The translations under genes and the position numbers were made by a program. Below the pieces are notes generated by a model that was not told the origin of the DNA, did not search any database, and saw only the letters and a list, made by a program, of their open reading frames with translations. Shown here in pieces: positions 15,485 to 23,830 of a stretch of 64,000 nt of DNA. The stretch comes from JADFQT01 sp965216025 (GTDB lineage: Bacteria > Chloroflexota > Dehalococcoidia > Lucifugimonadales > UBA3495): NCBI GenBank assembly GCA_965216025.1, contig CBDCEX010000012.1:62001-126000 (forward strand), written 5' to 3'. How positions within the stretch are numbered: the first letter of the stretch is position 1; each line of letters opens with the position of its first letter.

Positions 15485-16757
15485 CAGGGCCTTTTCATTT
15501 TCTCAAAATAGTATAAAGTTATTACCAGTTTAAGCGGGAGGGAAGGATGATGACTTTGAGAGAAACGCTGGATTTGGTGCCTGACTTCCGGAGTAGCCAA
15601 GGGCGACGCCACTCTTTGGGGGCGATCCTGGCCTTGGCCACCTGTGCCATGCTGTGCGGCGCCCGCAGCTTATACGCCATAGCTCAATGGGGGCGGGACC
15701 AAGGGGGTGCTACGGCGCAGCTTTTGGGGTTCAGCCAGGAGAAGACACCCTGCGTGGCCACCCTCCACCGGGTGTTCAAGGGCCTGGACGTGGCGGCCTT
15801 TGAGGCAGAAGTCGGCAACTGGCTGGCAAATAGCGGGGTAGAGGCGGATGACCCCCTGTCCCTGGACGGGAAAACCTTGCGAGGGGTCCACGGCCAAGAG
15901 ATACCCGGGGTCCATCTGGTGTCGGCCTACGCTAGCCGCGCTGGGGCAGTGCTGGCGCAGGTAGCTGCGCCGGGCAAAGGGGAAGAATTGGCGGCGGTCA
16001 AAGAAGTATTGGGCCAGGTACCCCTGAAGGGTCGGGTAGTAGTGGCTGATGCCTTACTGACCCAACGGAAAGTCTGTGAGCAGATTGTGGCAGGCGGCGG
16101 AGAGTATCTGCTGCCAGTTAAAGAGAATCAGCCCACCTTGCGCCGAGACCTGGAGGTGGCTTTTTCCCCTGCTAGGAACTGAGAGGGCTGGTGGGCCAAC
16201 CGTACCTCCCTGGCTGGCAGCGGAGTGGCGAGCACACGGGGCCAAGCTGACGGTCTGGGCCGATGCTCCAGTAAAGCGGCGTCATGGGCGGCTGGAGCGG
16301 CGAGAGTTGTGGGCCTTGGCCGACCCAGAGCTAAATGGCTACGTGGGCAGCGCTGGGACGGTCGGGGAAGCGTGGCCGCATCTGCAACAGGTGTGTCGGC
16401 TAGAGCGCCAGCGGGTCGTGAAGGGCAAGAAACAGGTGGCTGTGAGCTATGCAATTAGCAGTCTCCCAGCCACTGATGCCGATGCGAGGCGATTGTTGAG
16501 CCTTTCCCGTGGGCACTGGGGCATCGAGAACCGCCTCCACTGGGTACGGGATGTGACCTTCGACGAGGACCGCTCTCAGGTGCGCACTGGGGCCGCCCCA
16601 CAGGTTCTGGCGGGCCTGCGGAACCTGGTCATCAGCTTGGTACGTCGGGCTGGGCATTCCAACGTAGCCGCTGCCCTACGCCGCCACAATGCCCATCTCA
16701 GCGAAGCTTTCGACATGATGGGCTTTACCTACCAGGCAGGAGAATGAAAAGGCCCTG
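15485..16757 (+). mobile_element. ISAs1-family element, copy A
   Basis: The ends are the 15-bp inverted repeat CAGGGCCTTTTCATT (left 15485-15499, right as its complement ending at 16757). It is more than 99% identical by eye to copies B and C. The leader before the transposase has TATAAAGTTATTACC and GCGGGAGGGAAGG before ATGATG. Confidence 0.9.
15547..16747 (+). pseudogene. ISAs1 transposase, two frames (copy A)
   Basis: Frame 1 (15547-16182, 211 residues) covers the N-terminus and first catalytic part: TLRETLDLVPDFRS, then DGKTLRGV (first Asp) and VVVADALLTQ (second Asp). Frame 2 continues from about 16170 to 16747 with HWGIENRLHWVRDVTFDEDRS, which holds the catalytic Glu and the family's HW-x2-EN-x-LHW-x-RD signature. 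They are joined by a +1 shift at GGCTTTTTCCCCTG; removing one T gives a continuous protein of about 400 residues. The identical lesion in all three copies means either the shift is programmed or the element was spread by a transposase supplied elsewhere. Confidence 0.85.
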
Positions 16758-16907
16758 CAGGGTCAATCGCCATATGGTATGGATTTATCAGCATATGGAG
16801 AGCGCAAGTCCGGAGTACAAAAGCGGGCTATACTGAGTTTCAGCCCAACGACCTCTTTGGAGGTCATGTCTATTTACACGGTGAGCAACCAATAAGGTCG
16901 TAAATTC

Positions 16908-17096
16908 ATGAAATTTGGGATCTACAGTTCCATCGCCAACCCGCCTAGCGGAGAGGACTTACCCAGGTGCGTGGACGAAGTTATCGAAGAGTCACGTTTG
17001 GCCGAGCAGGCCGGATTCGACTCATGTTTTTTTGGAGAACACCATCAAGACAAGGACGGGCTGGGACCTGTTCCATATCGGGTATCAATTCTCTAG
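16908..17096 (+). pseudogene. Luciferase-like monooxygenase, N-terminal fragment
   Basis: MKFGIYSSI followed by ESRLAEQAGFDSCFFGEHH is the first beta strand and helix of flavin/F420-dependent luciferase-like monooxygenases. The match stops after about 50 residues at 17050-17090, where the TnpB remnant region begins. The remaining TIM barrel (family length about 330) is missing. Confidence 0.7.
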
Positions 17097-17136
17097 AGCC
17101 TGTGTCCATTCAGTCTTGCTGATGCAGACATCTTCT

Positions 17137-17500
17137 TCATGCGACTGACGGCAACCTCAGTTGCGTTGCCGTGGGCTTGGGGTGTCGTACCCTGGTCCGT
17201 TGGCCGGACGCCGTAGCGCCACCCTTCCGCTTGAGCTCGCTTTGGACACGGAACAAGGGGACCTTGCCGCGTCCTTGGGACGGCTGCTCCGGCCACCCCG
17301 TCGGACATTCTTCGACAGTTGCGGCCTCGTTGAAATAGACAACGTAGGCTCTGTTGCGCACGATTCTGCTGGCGCTGAAGTCCGCGTTGTCCGTAAAGCC
17401 ACAACTCTTGCAGAGGAAGACCGCTTGGCTCTCGCGGTTTTCTGGGTGCCTGTATCCGCAACGAGTGCAGGTCAACGACCAAATGTCGCGTCTAAGGCGG
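17137..17500 (-). pseudogene. IS200/IS605 TnpB (OrfB) C-terminal remnant
   Basis: CTRCGYRHPENRESQAVFLC then KSCGFTDNADFSASRI is the four-Cys zinc ribbon plus the last RuvC motif (NAD) of TnpB, the RNA-guided nuclease encoded by IS605-type elements. The N-terminal 300 residues, including the other two RuvC acidic residues, are missing, so the protein cannot be active. The tail after NRAY is intact up to the stop at 17137. Confidence 0.7.
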
Positions 17501-17589
17501 ATTTTAGCCTTGAACGTCTCATCGGATTGGCAGCGACGTCAGTTGAGCGGAAACCTCATCCATTTCGGCAGCTATACTAGCCTGACTCA

Positions 17590-17755
17590 GCCACCACGGG
17601 GACCGGATAGTTCGACAAAGCGCCAGCAATTCGAGGAGTACCTGCAACACCTCGAGGAAGAATGGGACAGCCTCACTCCTGAATTACGCGAGACAGGCAA
17701 TTGGCCCGTCGTCAGCAGATCCGAAATGCTATGCCGGTGGGATATGCAAGTTTGA
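17590..17755 (+). pseudogene. Unidentified helical gene fragment
   Basis: About 50 codons of clearly protein-like sequence (STKRQQFEEYLQHLEEEWDS, then ELRETGNWPVVSRSEML), without a start and with no recognised family. It is one of several fragments inside the composite transposon. Confidence 0.35.
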
Positions 17756-17823
17756 ATAGCTTTATGGCGGAGGTGGTCGGAGGAAACGGAGGAGGAGGTC
17801 CTTGATATTTGCGCTGGATTGGG

Positions 17824-17941
17824 GCAGACATTTACTTTGCCAAAGACTGGCTCGGGCACAAGAATATTCAAAACACCACCATCTATTCCAAGTTCAGCAC
17901 CGGCACCCGCGAGGCCCGAGCCAGGAGGATGTTTCCTAAAC
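17824..17941 (+). pseudogene. Tyrosine recombinase C-terminal fragment
   Basis: DWLGHKNIQNTTIYSKF is the C-terminal catalytic motif of tyrosine recombinases (LGH, then the tyrosine nucleophile in the TxIY-type motif). Nothing upstream of about 17824 matches, and downstream the frame runs into the IS630 terminus, with a short direct repeat (AGGATGTTTCCTAAA twice) at the junction. A remnant of an integrase from a lost phage or integrative element. Confidence 0.65.
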
Positions 17942-18407
17942 CGAGGATGTTTCCTAAAACCAAAGATAAGGTGAAACCCGCATAAAGCGAACCCGTGGAG
18001 GAGTTGCGCTATCCTGTAAAAGAAGTTGAGTGGCGGTGGAGGATGGTATGAAGGATATGGCGCGACTCCTGGAAAAGTGGCAACTGGATGTAGGTGACGT
18101 AAGGGAACAGATGTATCGAGCGCCAACACCACGGGAGCGGGAGCGTTGGCATGGCCTTTGGTTGTTGGGCCAAGGGTGGTCGGTCACTCAAGTGGCTGAG
18201 GCTTTGGAGAGAGACTCTCTCACACGATAGGAGACTGGCTGTCAAGTTTTCGCCGGGCCGGGGCCCAGGGTTTGGTCTTTGAACACACTGGAGGTTCCCC
18301 CTCCCGCCCTGAACGCCGGGCAACAAGACCAACTGAAGTCCGCGGTGCAAAATCCGCCTGGGGTGGCGGGGATTGAATTGTCCAACTGGAACTGGAAAGT
18401 AGTAAGG
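17938..18407 (+). pseudogene. IS630-family remnant, divergent copy
   Basis: It starts with the IS630 terminus (CCTAAAACCAAAGATAAGGTG) and carries the helix-turn-helix part of the transposase (18030-18230, frameshifted after EALERD) plus the first 40 residues of the catalytic frame (QQDQLKSAVQNPPGVAGIEL). The match ends at about 18407. It is clearly more diverged from the copies at 3899 and 47330 than they are from each other. Confidence 0.8.
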
Positions 18408-18508
18408 GGAAATGCCCACGTGCTAGGCGAGCAGGCGCTCAACCCCACCTACTTTGACCTTGGGGAACATACCAACGGTTGTGCGGCCCACACAGGAGAG
18501 TAAGGGAA

Positions 18509-18985
18509 CTACTCCTCATCAGAAAACGACAAGGTTGACGCTACCGTCAGGCGCATTTGATCCTTTGAATGGGATATTCGGTAGTCGGCAATGAACCGCT
18601 TGTTGTCAGGGAAGTATCTCCTCTTACGTTCCAGGAGTATTTGCACGGCCTCCTTGGCCATCTCAACATTACGAATACCAGATGATGAAAAGATGTCAAT
18701 CAATTCATTGATAGAGGCTTCCTGAACCTCCTCTGGAAATAAAGTTGCGTTCCAGCAAGCGATGGCCAAAGCTATGACTTTGTGGGAATGCCGATCATCA
18801 ACAAGTTCCAACAGAGGTTTTGCAAAATCCAGCAACACCTCGGACATCTTAGTCTCACCAGGCGGATTAAAGACTAGGGCTCGTGTCCCGCTCAATTGTT
18901 CGAGGTTCCTGAACATTTTCCTGGAGAAGACTGGTGCCCTTGTCTTCGATTTGCTCTTCTTTCTGCGTAGTTTGTTCCTCGGCAT
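18509..18985 (-). CDS. Hypothetical protein, all-helical
   Basis: 158 residues. The N-terminus is basic (PRNKLRRKKSKSKTRA), followed by helical segments (SEVLLDFAKPLLELVDDRH, KVIALAIACWNATLFPEEV) and a C-terminal KRRYFPDNKRFIADYRIS. The pattern looks like a real, conserved protein but I recognise no family. It is the only apparently intact non-transposase gene inside the ISAs1 composite transposon, so it is the candidate cargo. The Shine-Dalgarno sequence is weak (GGAG about 13 nt upstream of ATG). Confidence 0.55.
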   Translation of the reverse strand: MPRNKLRRKKSKSKTRAPVFSRKMFRNLEQLSGTRALVFNPPGETKMSEVLLDFAKPLLELVDDRHSHKVIALAIACWNATLFPEEVQEASINELIDIFSSSGIRNVEMAKEAVQILLERKRRYFPDNKRFIADYRISHSKDQMRLTVASTLSFSDEE

Positions 18986-19097
18986 CAGGTTATGACTCCG
19001 ACAGGCTTATTGGAACCAGTCAGAATGACTTTTCTGGCTGATTGTACCTGCTGTAGCATCCGGAGACCACCTGCCAGGCAGGCAGACGCTCAACCTC

Positions 19098-19259
19098 TCA
19101 ACCGTTGTGGCTCTTAGAACATAACAACGGTTGAACTAAAACGCTTCGCGGTGGTTTTGGAGGGGTTCCCTCCAGGATCACTGGCTCAACTTTCTCCCAC
19201 AAATCGTCCGGAATCTCCCAAATAGTCTCCAGCGGTTCAACTTGCCTCATTGGTTTCAC
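19098..19259 (-). pseudogene. IS5-like (DUF4096) transposase, N-terminal fragment
   Basis: GTG 19259 follows GGAGG at 8 nt. The peptide starts VKPMRQVEPLETIWEIPDDL and continues WEKVEPVI, the typical N-terminus of IS5-type transposases with a DUF4096 domain. It stops after 53 codons. An 11-bp inverted repeat (TCAACCGTTGT / ACAACGGTTGA, 19098-19134) covers the end and could act as a terminator. Confidence 0.55.
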
Positions 19260-19344
19260 TGCTTTCACCTCCACACTTTTGCTGGAAGTATAATATAAGT
19301 TTCAAATTCAATTCAAGGTATTGAAATAGTTACTTAGCAGGCAA

Positions 19345-19822
19345 ATGTGTAAGCCGGGATTCCCCAGATCAAACCACCTTTCCTGGATATAGCTCCCGCG
19401 GGGATACCGCCAAATATAATCCCGCATTCCAAGGGCGTCAAATGCGGTCTGATGCGGCCTGATTCACTCAAAGTCCCCGCTTTCATTGGGCAACCACTGT
19501 ACTGCCAAGCGTAAAAGCCCCAAACCGCTGGTCTACGCCCAAGTCTCGCCCTTGGGAAGCCCCTTTGCCCTGGACGACCCCGTAACCGTAACCAATCCCG
19601 ACGCTCCTAAAGTGGACTAGCCAGGAGCCAGCCTAAGCCGACCAATTCGTTCCAGTATCCCGCCTAGCATTTCCCGGCTCACCAGCACCTCAGCAAGCTG
19701 AAACACCAGCCTTCCGGCATGGCGCACCAACCGTCCTCCAGTCTTGATCATCCTGGTCTGCAGACTGGTCAACGACCAGTGCTTCATTGCCTCCGGTAAG
19801 GCTAGCCTTCTCATGGAGTTGC
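19345..19822 (-). pseudogene. IS1380-family 3' remnant, cut by ISAs1 copy B
   Basis: The sequence is almost identical to 49863-50330. The coding part (19617-19814) encodes SLTSLQTRMIKTGGRLVRHA and GRLVFQLAEV, the C-terminus of IS1380 transposases. At 19822 the ISAs1 left end begins, interrupting the transposase at the same CTCATGGAGTTGC where the 50330 copy continues. The non-coding 270 bp downstream of the gene is shared by both copies and belongs to the element end. Confidence 0.75.
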
Positions 19823-21095
19823 CAGGGCCTTTTCATTTTATCAAAATAGTATAAAGTTATTACCAGTTTAAGCGGGAGGGGAGGATGATGACTTTGAGAG
19901 AAGCGCTGGATTTGGTGCCTGACTTCCGGAGTAGCCAAGGGCGACGCCACTCTTTGGGGGCGATCCTGGCCTTGGCCACCTGTGCCATGCTGTGCGGCGC
20001 CCGCAGCTTATACGCCATAGCTCAATGGGGGCGGGACCAAGGGGGTGCTACGGCGCAGCTTTTGGGGTTCAGCCAGGAGAAGACACCCTGCGTGGCCACC
20101 CTCCACCGGGTGTTCAAGGGCCTGGACGTGGCGGCCTTTGAGGCAGAAGTCGGCAACTGGCTGGCAAATAGCGGGGTAGAGGCGGATGACCCCCTGTCCC
20201 TGGACGGGAAAACCTTGCGAGGGGTCCACGGCCAAGAGATACCCGGGGTCCATCTGGTGTCGGCCTACGCTAGCCGCGCTGGGGCAGTGCTGGCGCAGGT
20301 AGCTGCGCCGGGCAAAGGGGAAGAATTGGCGGCGGTCAAAGAAGTATTGGGCCAGGTACCCCTGAAGGGTCGGGTAGTAGTGGCTGATGCCTTACTGACC
20401 CAACGGAAAGTCTGTGAGCAGATTGTGGCAGGCGGCGGAGAGTATCTGCTGCCAGTTAAAGAGAATCAGCCCACCTTGCGCCGAGACCTGGAGGTGGCTT
20501 TTTCCCCTGCTAGGAACTGAGAGGGCTGGTGGCCCAACCGTACCTCCCTGGCTGGCAGCGGAGTGGCGAGCACGCGGGGCCAAGCTGACGGTCTGGGCCG
20601 ATGCTCCAGTAAAGCGGCGTCATGGGCGGCTGGAGCGGCGAGAGTTGTGGGCCTTGGCCGACCCAGAGCTAAATGGCTACGTGGGCAGCGCTGGGACGGT
20701 CGGGGAAGCGTGGCCGCATCTGCAACAGGTGTGTCGGCTAGAGCGCCAGCGGGTCGTGAAGGGCAAGAAACAGGTGGCTGTGAGCTATGCAATTAGCAGT
20801 CTCCCAGCCACTGATGCCGATGCGAGGCGATTGTTGAGCCTTTCCCGTGGGCACTGGGGCATCGAGAACCGCCTCCACTGGGTACGGGATGTGACCTTCG
20901 ACGAGGACCGCTCTCAGGTGCGCACTGGGGCCGCCCCACAGGTTCTGGCGGGCCTGCGGAACCTGGTCATCAGCTTGGTACGTCGGGCTGGGCATTCCAA
21001 CGTAGCCGCTGCCCTACGCCGCCACAATGCCCATCTCAGCGAAGCTTTCGACATGATGGGCTTTACCTACCAGGCAGGAGAATGAAAAGGCCCTG
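19823..21095 (+). mobile_element. ISAs1-family element, copy B
   Basis: Same ends as copy A (CAGGGCC... at 19823, ...GGCCCTG at 21095). It is inserted in the IS1380 remnant. Its right flank TTAGGCAGGG equals the left flank of copy A, which defines the composite transposon. Confidence 0.9.
19885..21085 (+). pseudogene. ISAs1 transposase, two frames (copy B)
   Basis: Frames 19885-20520 and about 20508-21085, with the same +1 break at GGCTTTTTCCCCTG as the other copies. The protein differs from copy A only by single residues (REALD for RETLD near the start, RARG for RAHG in frame 2). Catalytic motifs DGKTLRG, VVVADAL and HWGIENRLHW are preserved. Confidence 0.85.
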
Positions 21096-21114
21096 TTAGG
21101 CAGGGTAAGCTCCC

Positions 21115-22260
21115 TTGACCAAACCATCACGAGAGGTCAAGAGAGTGCTTACTCGCCCGGTGTCGATTATAAGGTTACTGGAGCCCTTTGGCACAATCTT
21201 TCAGGCCAAAACTTGGGAGAAAGCCCAGTTGCTGCTGGTCGGTGCTATCCTCTCCCCAGGCAAGCGTACCGTGACCTCGGCCCTGCGGGTCATGGGACTG
21301 AGCCGGGACGGGAATTTTGCTCGTTATCACCATGTCCTCAATCGGGCCAGGTGGTCATCATTGCAATTGAGCCGGACCTTGCTTTTTCTGCTGCTGCGCC
21401 ACCTGGACTCTGGAATTGGGCCGCTGGTGTTTGGGATTGACGAGACCATAGAACGCCGCCGGGGGAAGCGGATTTCGGCCAAAGGCATTTACCGAGATGG
21501 GGTCCGTTCCAGCCAGGGCCATTTCGTAAAAGCCAGCGGGTTGCGCTGGGTTAGTTTGATGTGGTTGGCCCCCATTCCTTGGGCTGGCCGGGTCTGGGCC
21601 TTGCCTTTCCTGACGGTGTTGGCACCTTCGGAGCGGTTTCACCGGGAACGGGGGCAGCGGCACAAAAAGCTCACCGATTGGGCCCGCCAGATGATTCTGC
21701 AACTCCGGCGCTGGTTGCCCCGGCGACCCCTGGTACTGGTAGCCGACAGCAGCTACGCCGTTCTGGACTTGCTGCACTTTTGCCAATTTATGGCCTCTCC
21801 TGTGACTTTCATCACCCGGCTGCGTCTGGATGCCGCTCTATACGAACCGGTTCCGCCTCGCTCCCCTGGCCAGTTAGGGCGTCCCCGGCTCAAGGGTAAG
21901 CGGCTGCCCTACCCTAAAAGACCTCCTTGGCCACCCAACAACCCTTTGGAATACCGTAACGGTCGACTGGTATGACAATACCCACCGCTTGCTGGAAATC
22001 GCCTCCCACAGCGCAGTCTGGTATCATCAGGGTAAATCGCCAGTACCTATTCGGTGGGTCTTGATTCGTGACCCCTTGGGTGAGTTCCGGCCCCAAGCGT
22101 TATTGTGTACCGACCTCAACGTGGCGCCCACCCAAATCATCCAATGGTTTGTGTTGCGCTGGCAGCTGGAAGTGACCTTCCAAGAAGTACCCTCACCTGG
22201 GAGTCGAAACCCAGCGCCAGTGGTCTGACCGTCCATCGCCCCCAAGCCAGTCGGTCTTTT
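21115..22260 (+). pseudogene. IS701-family (DDE_5) transposase, frameshifted
   Basis: Frame 1 (21115-21975) shows FGIDETIERRRGKRI (first catalytic Asp), GHFVKASGLRW, WAGRVWALPFL and VLVADSSYAVLD (second Asp). The frame breaks near 21946; frame 2 continues with TVTVDWYDN, PIRWVLIRDPLGEF and LRWQLEVTFQE (catalytic Glu). Removing one T of CCCTTTGG restores one frame. After about 22190 the sequence becomes garbled. The family length is about 430, so only the tail is lost. It belongs to the IS701 element bounded at 15427 and 23318. Confidence 0.8.
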
Positions 22261-22660
22261 CTCCTGGGTGACCCTGGCAGCGCATTTGCTGGAGGGAAAC
22301 CAGGGTTCCGCTGCGCTCCGCCTGGTGTTGCCCACCTTCCCACGCCAAATCATCCTGAGAATGGTTTGTGTTAGCGCTGTTCAGCTGGAAGCATTCCAGG
22401 AGGGGATTGAGACCTCTAGCCCGACCAAAGAGGGATTCCAAGAAGTACGCGCTGGTTCACCTGGGTCTGAGGGCAGTCCGACACGAAAGTTCCTTGATGA
22501 ACCCCATGCGCCGGCAGCTTGGTGGTCTGACCTCCAGGCCGATCGCCCGGACCACGCCAGTCCTCTTCGGTCTTTCAGGTCTCCCGCAGCTGGGTGAGGC
22601 CCTGGCAGCGCATTTGCTGGACGGGAAACGCTGGGAGTGCTGAAGGTCCAAACATATTTC
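22190..22660. other. Fine-scale mosaic of IS701 and IS66 sequence
   Basis: The 3' end of the IS701 transposase occurs twice here (compare 22131-22290 with 22341-22640: shared AAATCATCC, ATGGTTTGTGTT, GTGGTCTGACC, GGCAGCGCATTTGCTGGA). In the second copy, blocks of 10-50 bp from the IS66 element (compare 57237-57500, for example GGATTGAGACCTCT, TTCCTTGATGAACC and CATGCGCCGGCAG) alternate with the IS701 blocks. This may be a real rearrangement or an assembly artefact. Confidence 0.6.
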
Positions 22661-23286
22661 CCGTCCTGGCGCCAGCCGGTTTCGTCGCCCTGCACCACGG
22701 GACTGGCGCGGACTTGCTCGAGCACCTCTCGCACCGCCGTCTCAGCCTGACGGGCTACTCCATGGACGGCCTGGACGATGGCACCAACACTCAGGTGCAA
22801 CTGATGGACGGTCTCCAGGTACCATTGGATGATTCTTATGGGCAACCGTCCCTTCCCGCTCCGACCGCCATCGCCCTGGTTCGTGGCATCAGCTACCAGG
22901 GCCTGTTTCTGAGACGAGTTTTTGCATGTCCCCTCGGGACAGACCGCCACGGCATGCTCCACCCGCCGGGTAGGAGTCATGCGCTGGCGGGCGAAATGGC
23001 GGCGCGGCTTTCTGGGCTCCTTTTTCTCCGGCGCTTGCCGGCTGGACGGCTGATTACCCGCCATCCCCGACGACCCGCGCCGGTTGGGACGGGACAGAAC
23101 CCCATCCGCCTTTGCAAATCGGCAATGACTGCCCGCTGGCCCAATTATCTCCAGCAGAGTTTCGCGACTCGCCGCGTTCAGGTCTAGTTCAGTGTCCACC
23201 TCCCTGGTATGCCACAACTCCCCCGGCTATGCCAGCGTTTTTCCAACGGCTTTGAGCCAATTCACCTCATCAAGTCTGAACAGTTA
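22628..23286 (-). pseudogene. IS66-family transposase remnant
   Basis: It matches the 5' half of the intact IS66 transposase at 57209-58609 (QGDETGWRQDG, HLSVGAIVQAVHGVA, EVDTELDLNAASRETLLEII) but with internal deletions near 22850-22930 and several frame breaks. The right terminus AAGTCTGAACAGTTAC ends at 23286. The zinc-finger part and the 3' half are missing or mixed with IS701 sequence. Confidence 0.75.
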
Positions 23287-23343
23287 CTGTTATGCCGCTT
23301 GAATGTACAAAGTCGAGCTTAGGAGATCTAGGAGTTAACTGTA

Positions 23344-23589
23344 ATGGAGGTGAGGATTCCAGAAGTGGGGGAAGTGCTGGTACACCACTTTCGACGGCAA
23401 GTGGGGGAAGTCCGCGCCACCGTGGTCAGTGTCAACGAGAATCCCCGTTCGGTGGCCGTAGCCGTGGATGGGAAGGAATACCCGTCCCTGTCGGCAGCGG
23501 CTTCGGTGATATCCGGGTCACGCCAGAACGGCTGGGTTTATTGGGGACTGAAGAAGCAACCGAGGAGCAAACCCCCCCAAAGTGGATGA
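23344..23589 (+). CDS. RAMA-domain protein
   Basis: 81 residues. VRATVVSVNENPRSVAVAVD, GKEYPSLSAAASVI and NGWVYWGL fit the RAMA domain (restriction enzyme adenine methylase associated), a small DNA-binding module often fused or adjacent to methylases and nucleases of defence systems. ATG 23344 follows AGGAG at about 9 nt. Without the 7.9-kb insertion it would start 21 nt after the relE stop codon, in one operon with the type IIG methylase, and it is followed closely by the small ORF and PLD-helicase. Probably a DNA-recognition subunit. Confidence 0.65.
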   Translation: MEVRIPEVGEVLVHHFRRQVGEVRATVVSVNENPRSVAVAVDGKEYPSLSAAASVISGSRQNGWVYWGLKKQPRSKPPQSG

Positions 23590-23632
23590 CCATGTAACCA
23601 ACCAATGGCCGGGGTAGATGTTGTGGGGAACC

Positions 23633-23830
23633 ATGAGCAAGGGAATGAAACCACGAGCCAAACCGCAAAACCAAATGATGCGGTCAATCCTAATTGACGG
23701 GCAAAGGCACGTGTTGCCGGAAAGGCAGTACGATAACCTGGACCCTGTCCTCAAGGGACTCCGGCGAATGACACCGGAGAATGCCGAGGCCATTCGAAAC
23801 TCTGAAGCAACAGAGAGAAACCACCTATGA
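23633..23830 (+). CDS. Small ORF coupled to the PLD-helicase
   Basis: 65 residues (MSKGMKPRAKPQNQMMRSIL...). The N-terminus is basic, followed by DGQRHVLPERQYDNLDPVLK and RMTPENAEAIRNSEA. No family is recognised. Its TGA overlaps the ATG of the helicase (ATGA, 23827-23830), so the two are translationally coupled. A longer frame begins 15 nt upstream at TTG 23618. The short distance to the RAMA gene suggests one transcript. Confidence 0.55.
   Translation: MSKGMKPRAKPQNQMMRSILIDGQRHVLPERQYDNLDPVLKGLRRMTPENAEAIRNSEATERNHL

Larger units (their letters stand above)
15485..21095 (+). mobile_element. Composite transposon bounded by two direct ISAs1 copies
   Basis: ISAs1 copies lie at 15485-16757 and 19823-21095 in the same orientation. 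The outer flanks carry the same 10-bp sequence TTAGGCAGGG (15475-15484 and 21096-21105), while the inner flanks do not match each other. This is what transposition of the whole 5.6-kb unit would leave. The interior (16758-19822) contains only gene fragments and one hypothetical gene. Confidence 0.8.
15427..23318 (+). mobile_element. IS701-family element, invaded by two other elements
   Basis: The left terminus CTCGACTTTGTACA (15427-15440) and the right terminus TGTACAAAGTCGAGC (23304-23318) are inverted repeats, flanked on both sides by TTAG (15423-15426 and 23319-23322). This is the YTAR 4-bp duplication typical of IS701. The transposase (from 21115) is separated from the left end by the ISAs1 composite transposon, and its 3' end is replaced by a mosaic region and an IS66 remnant. 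Removing the element joins the relE stop codon to the leader of the RAMA gene. Confidence 0.75.

Noticed and set aside
17100..17140. Possible guide RNA beside the TnpB remnant
   Set aside because: The TnpB fragment lacks its N-terminal 300 residues and no element end was found, so a functional guide RNA cannot be supported.
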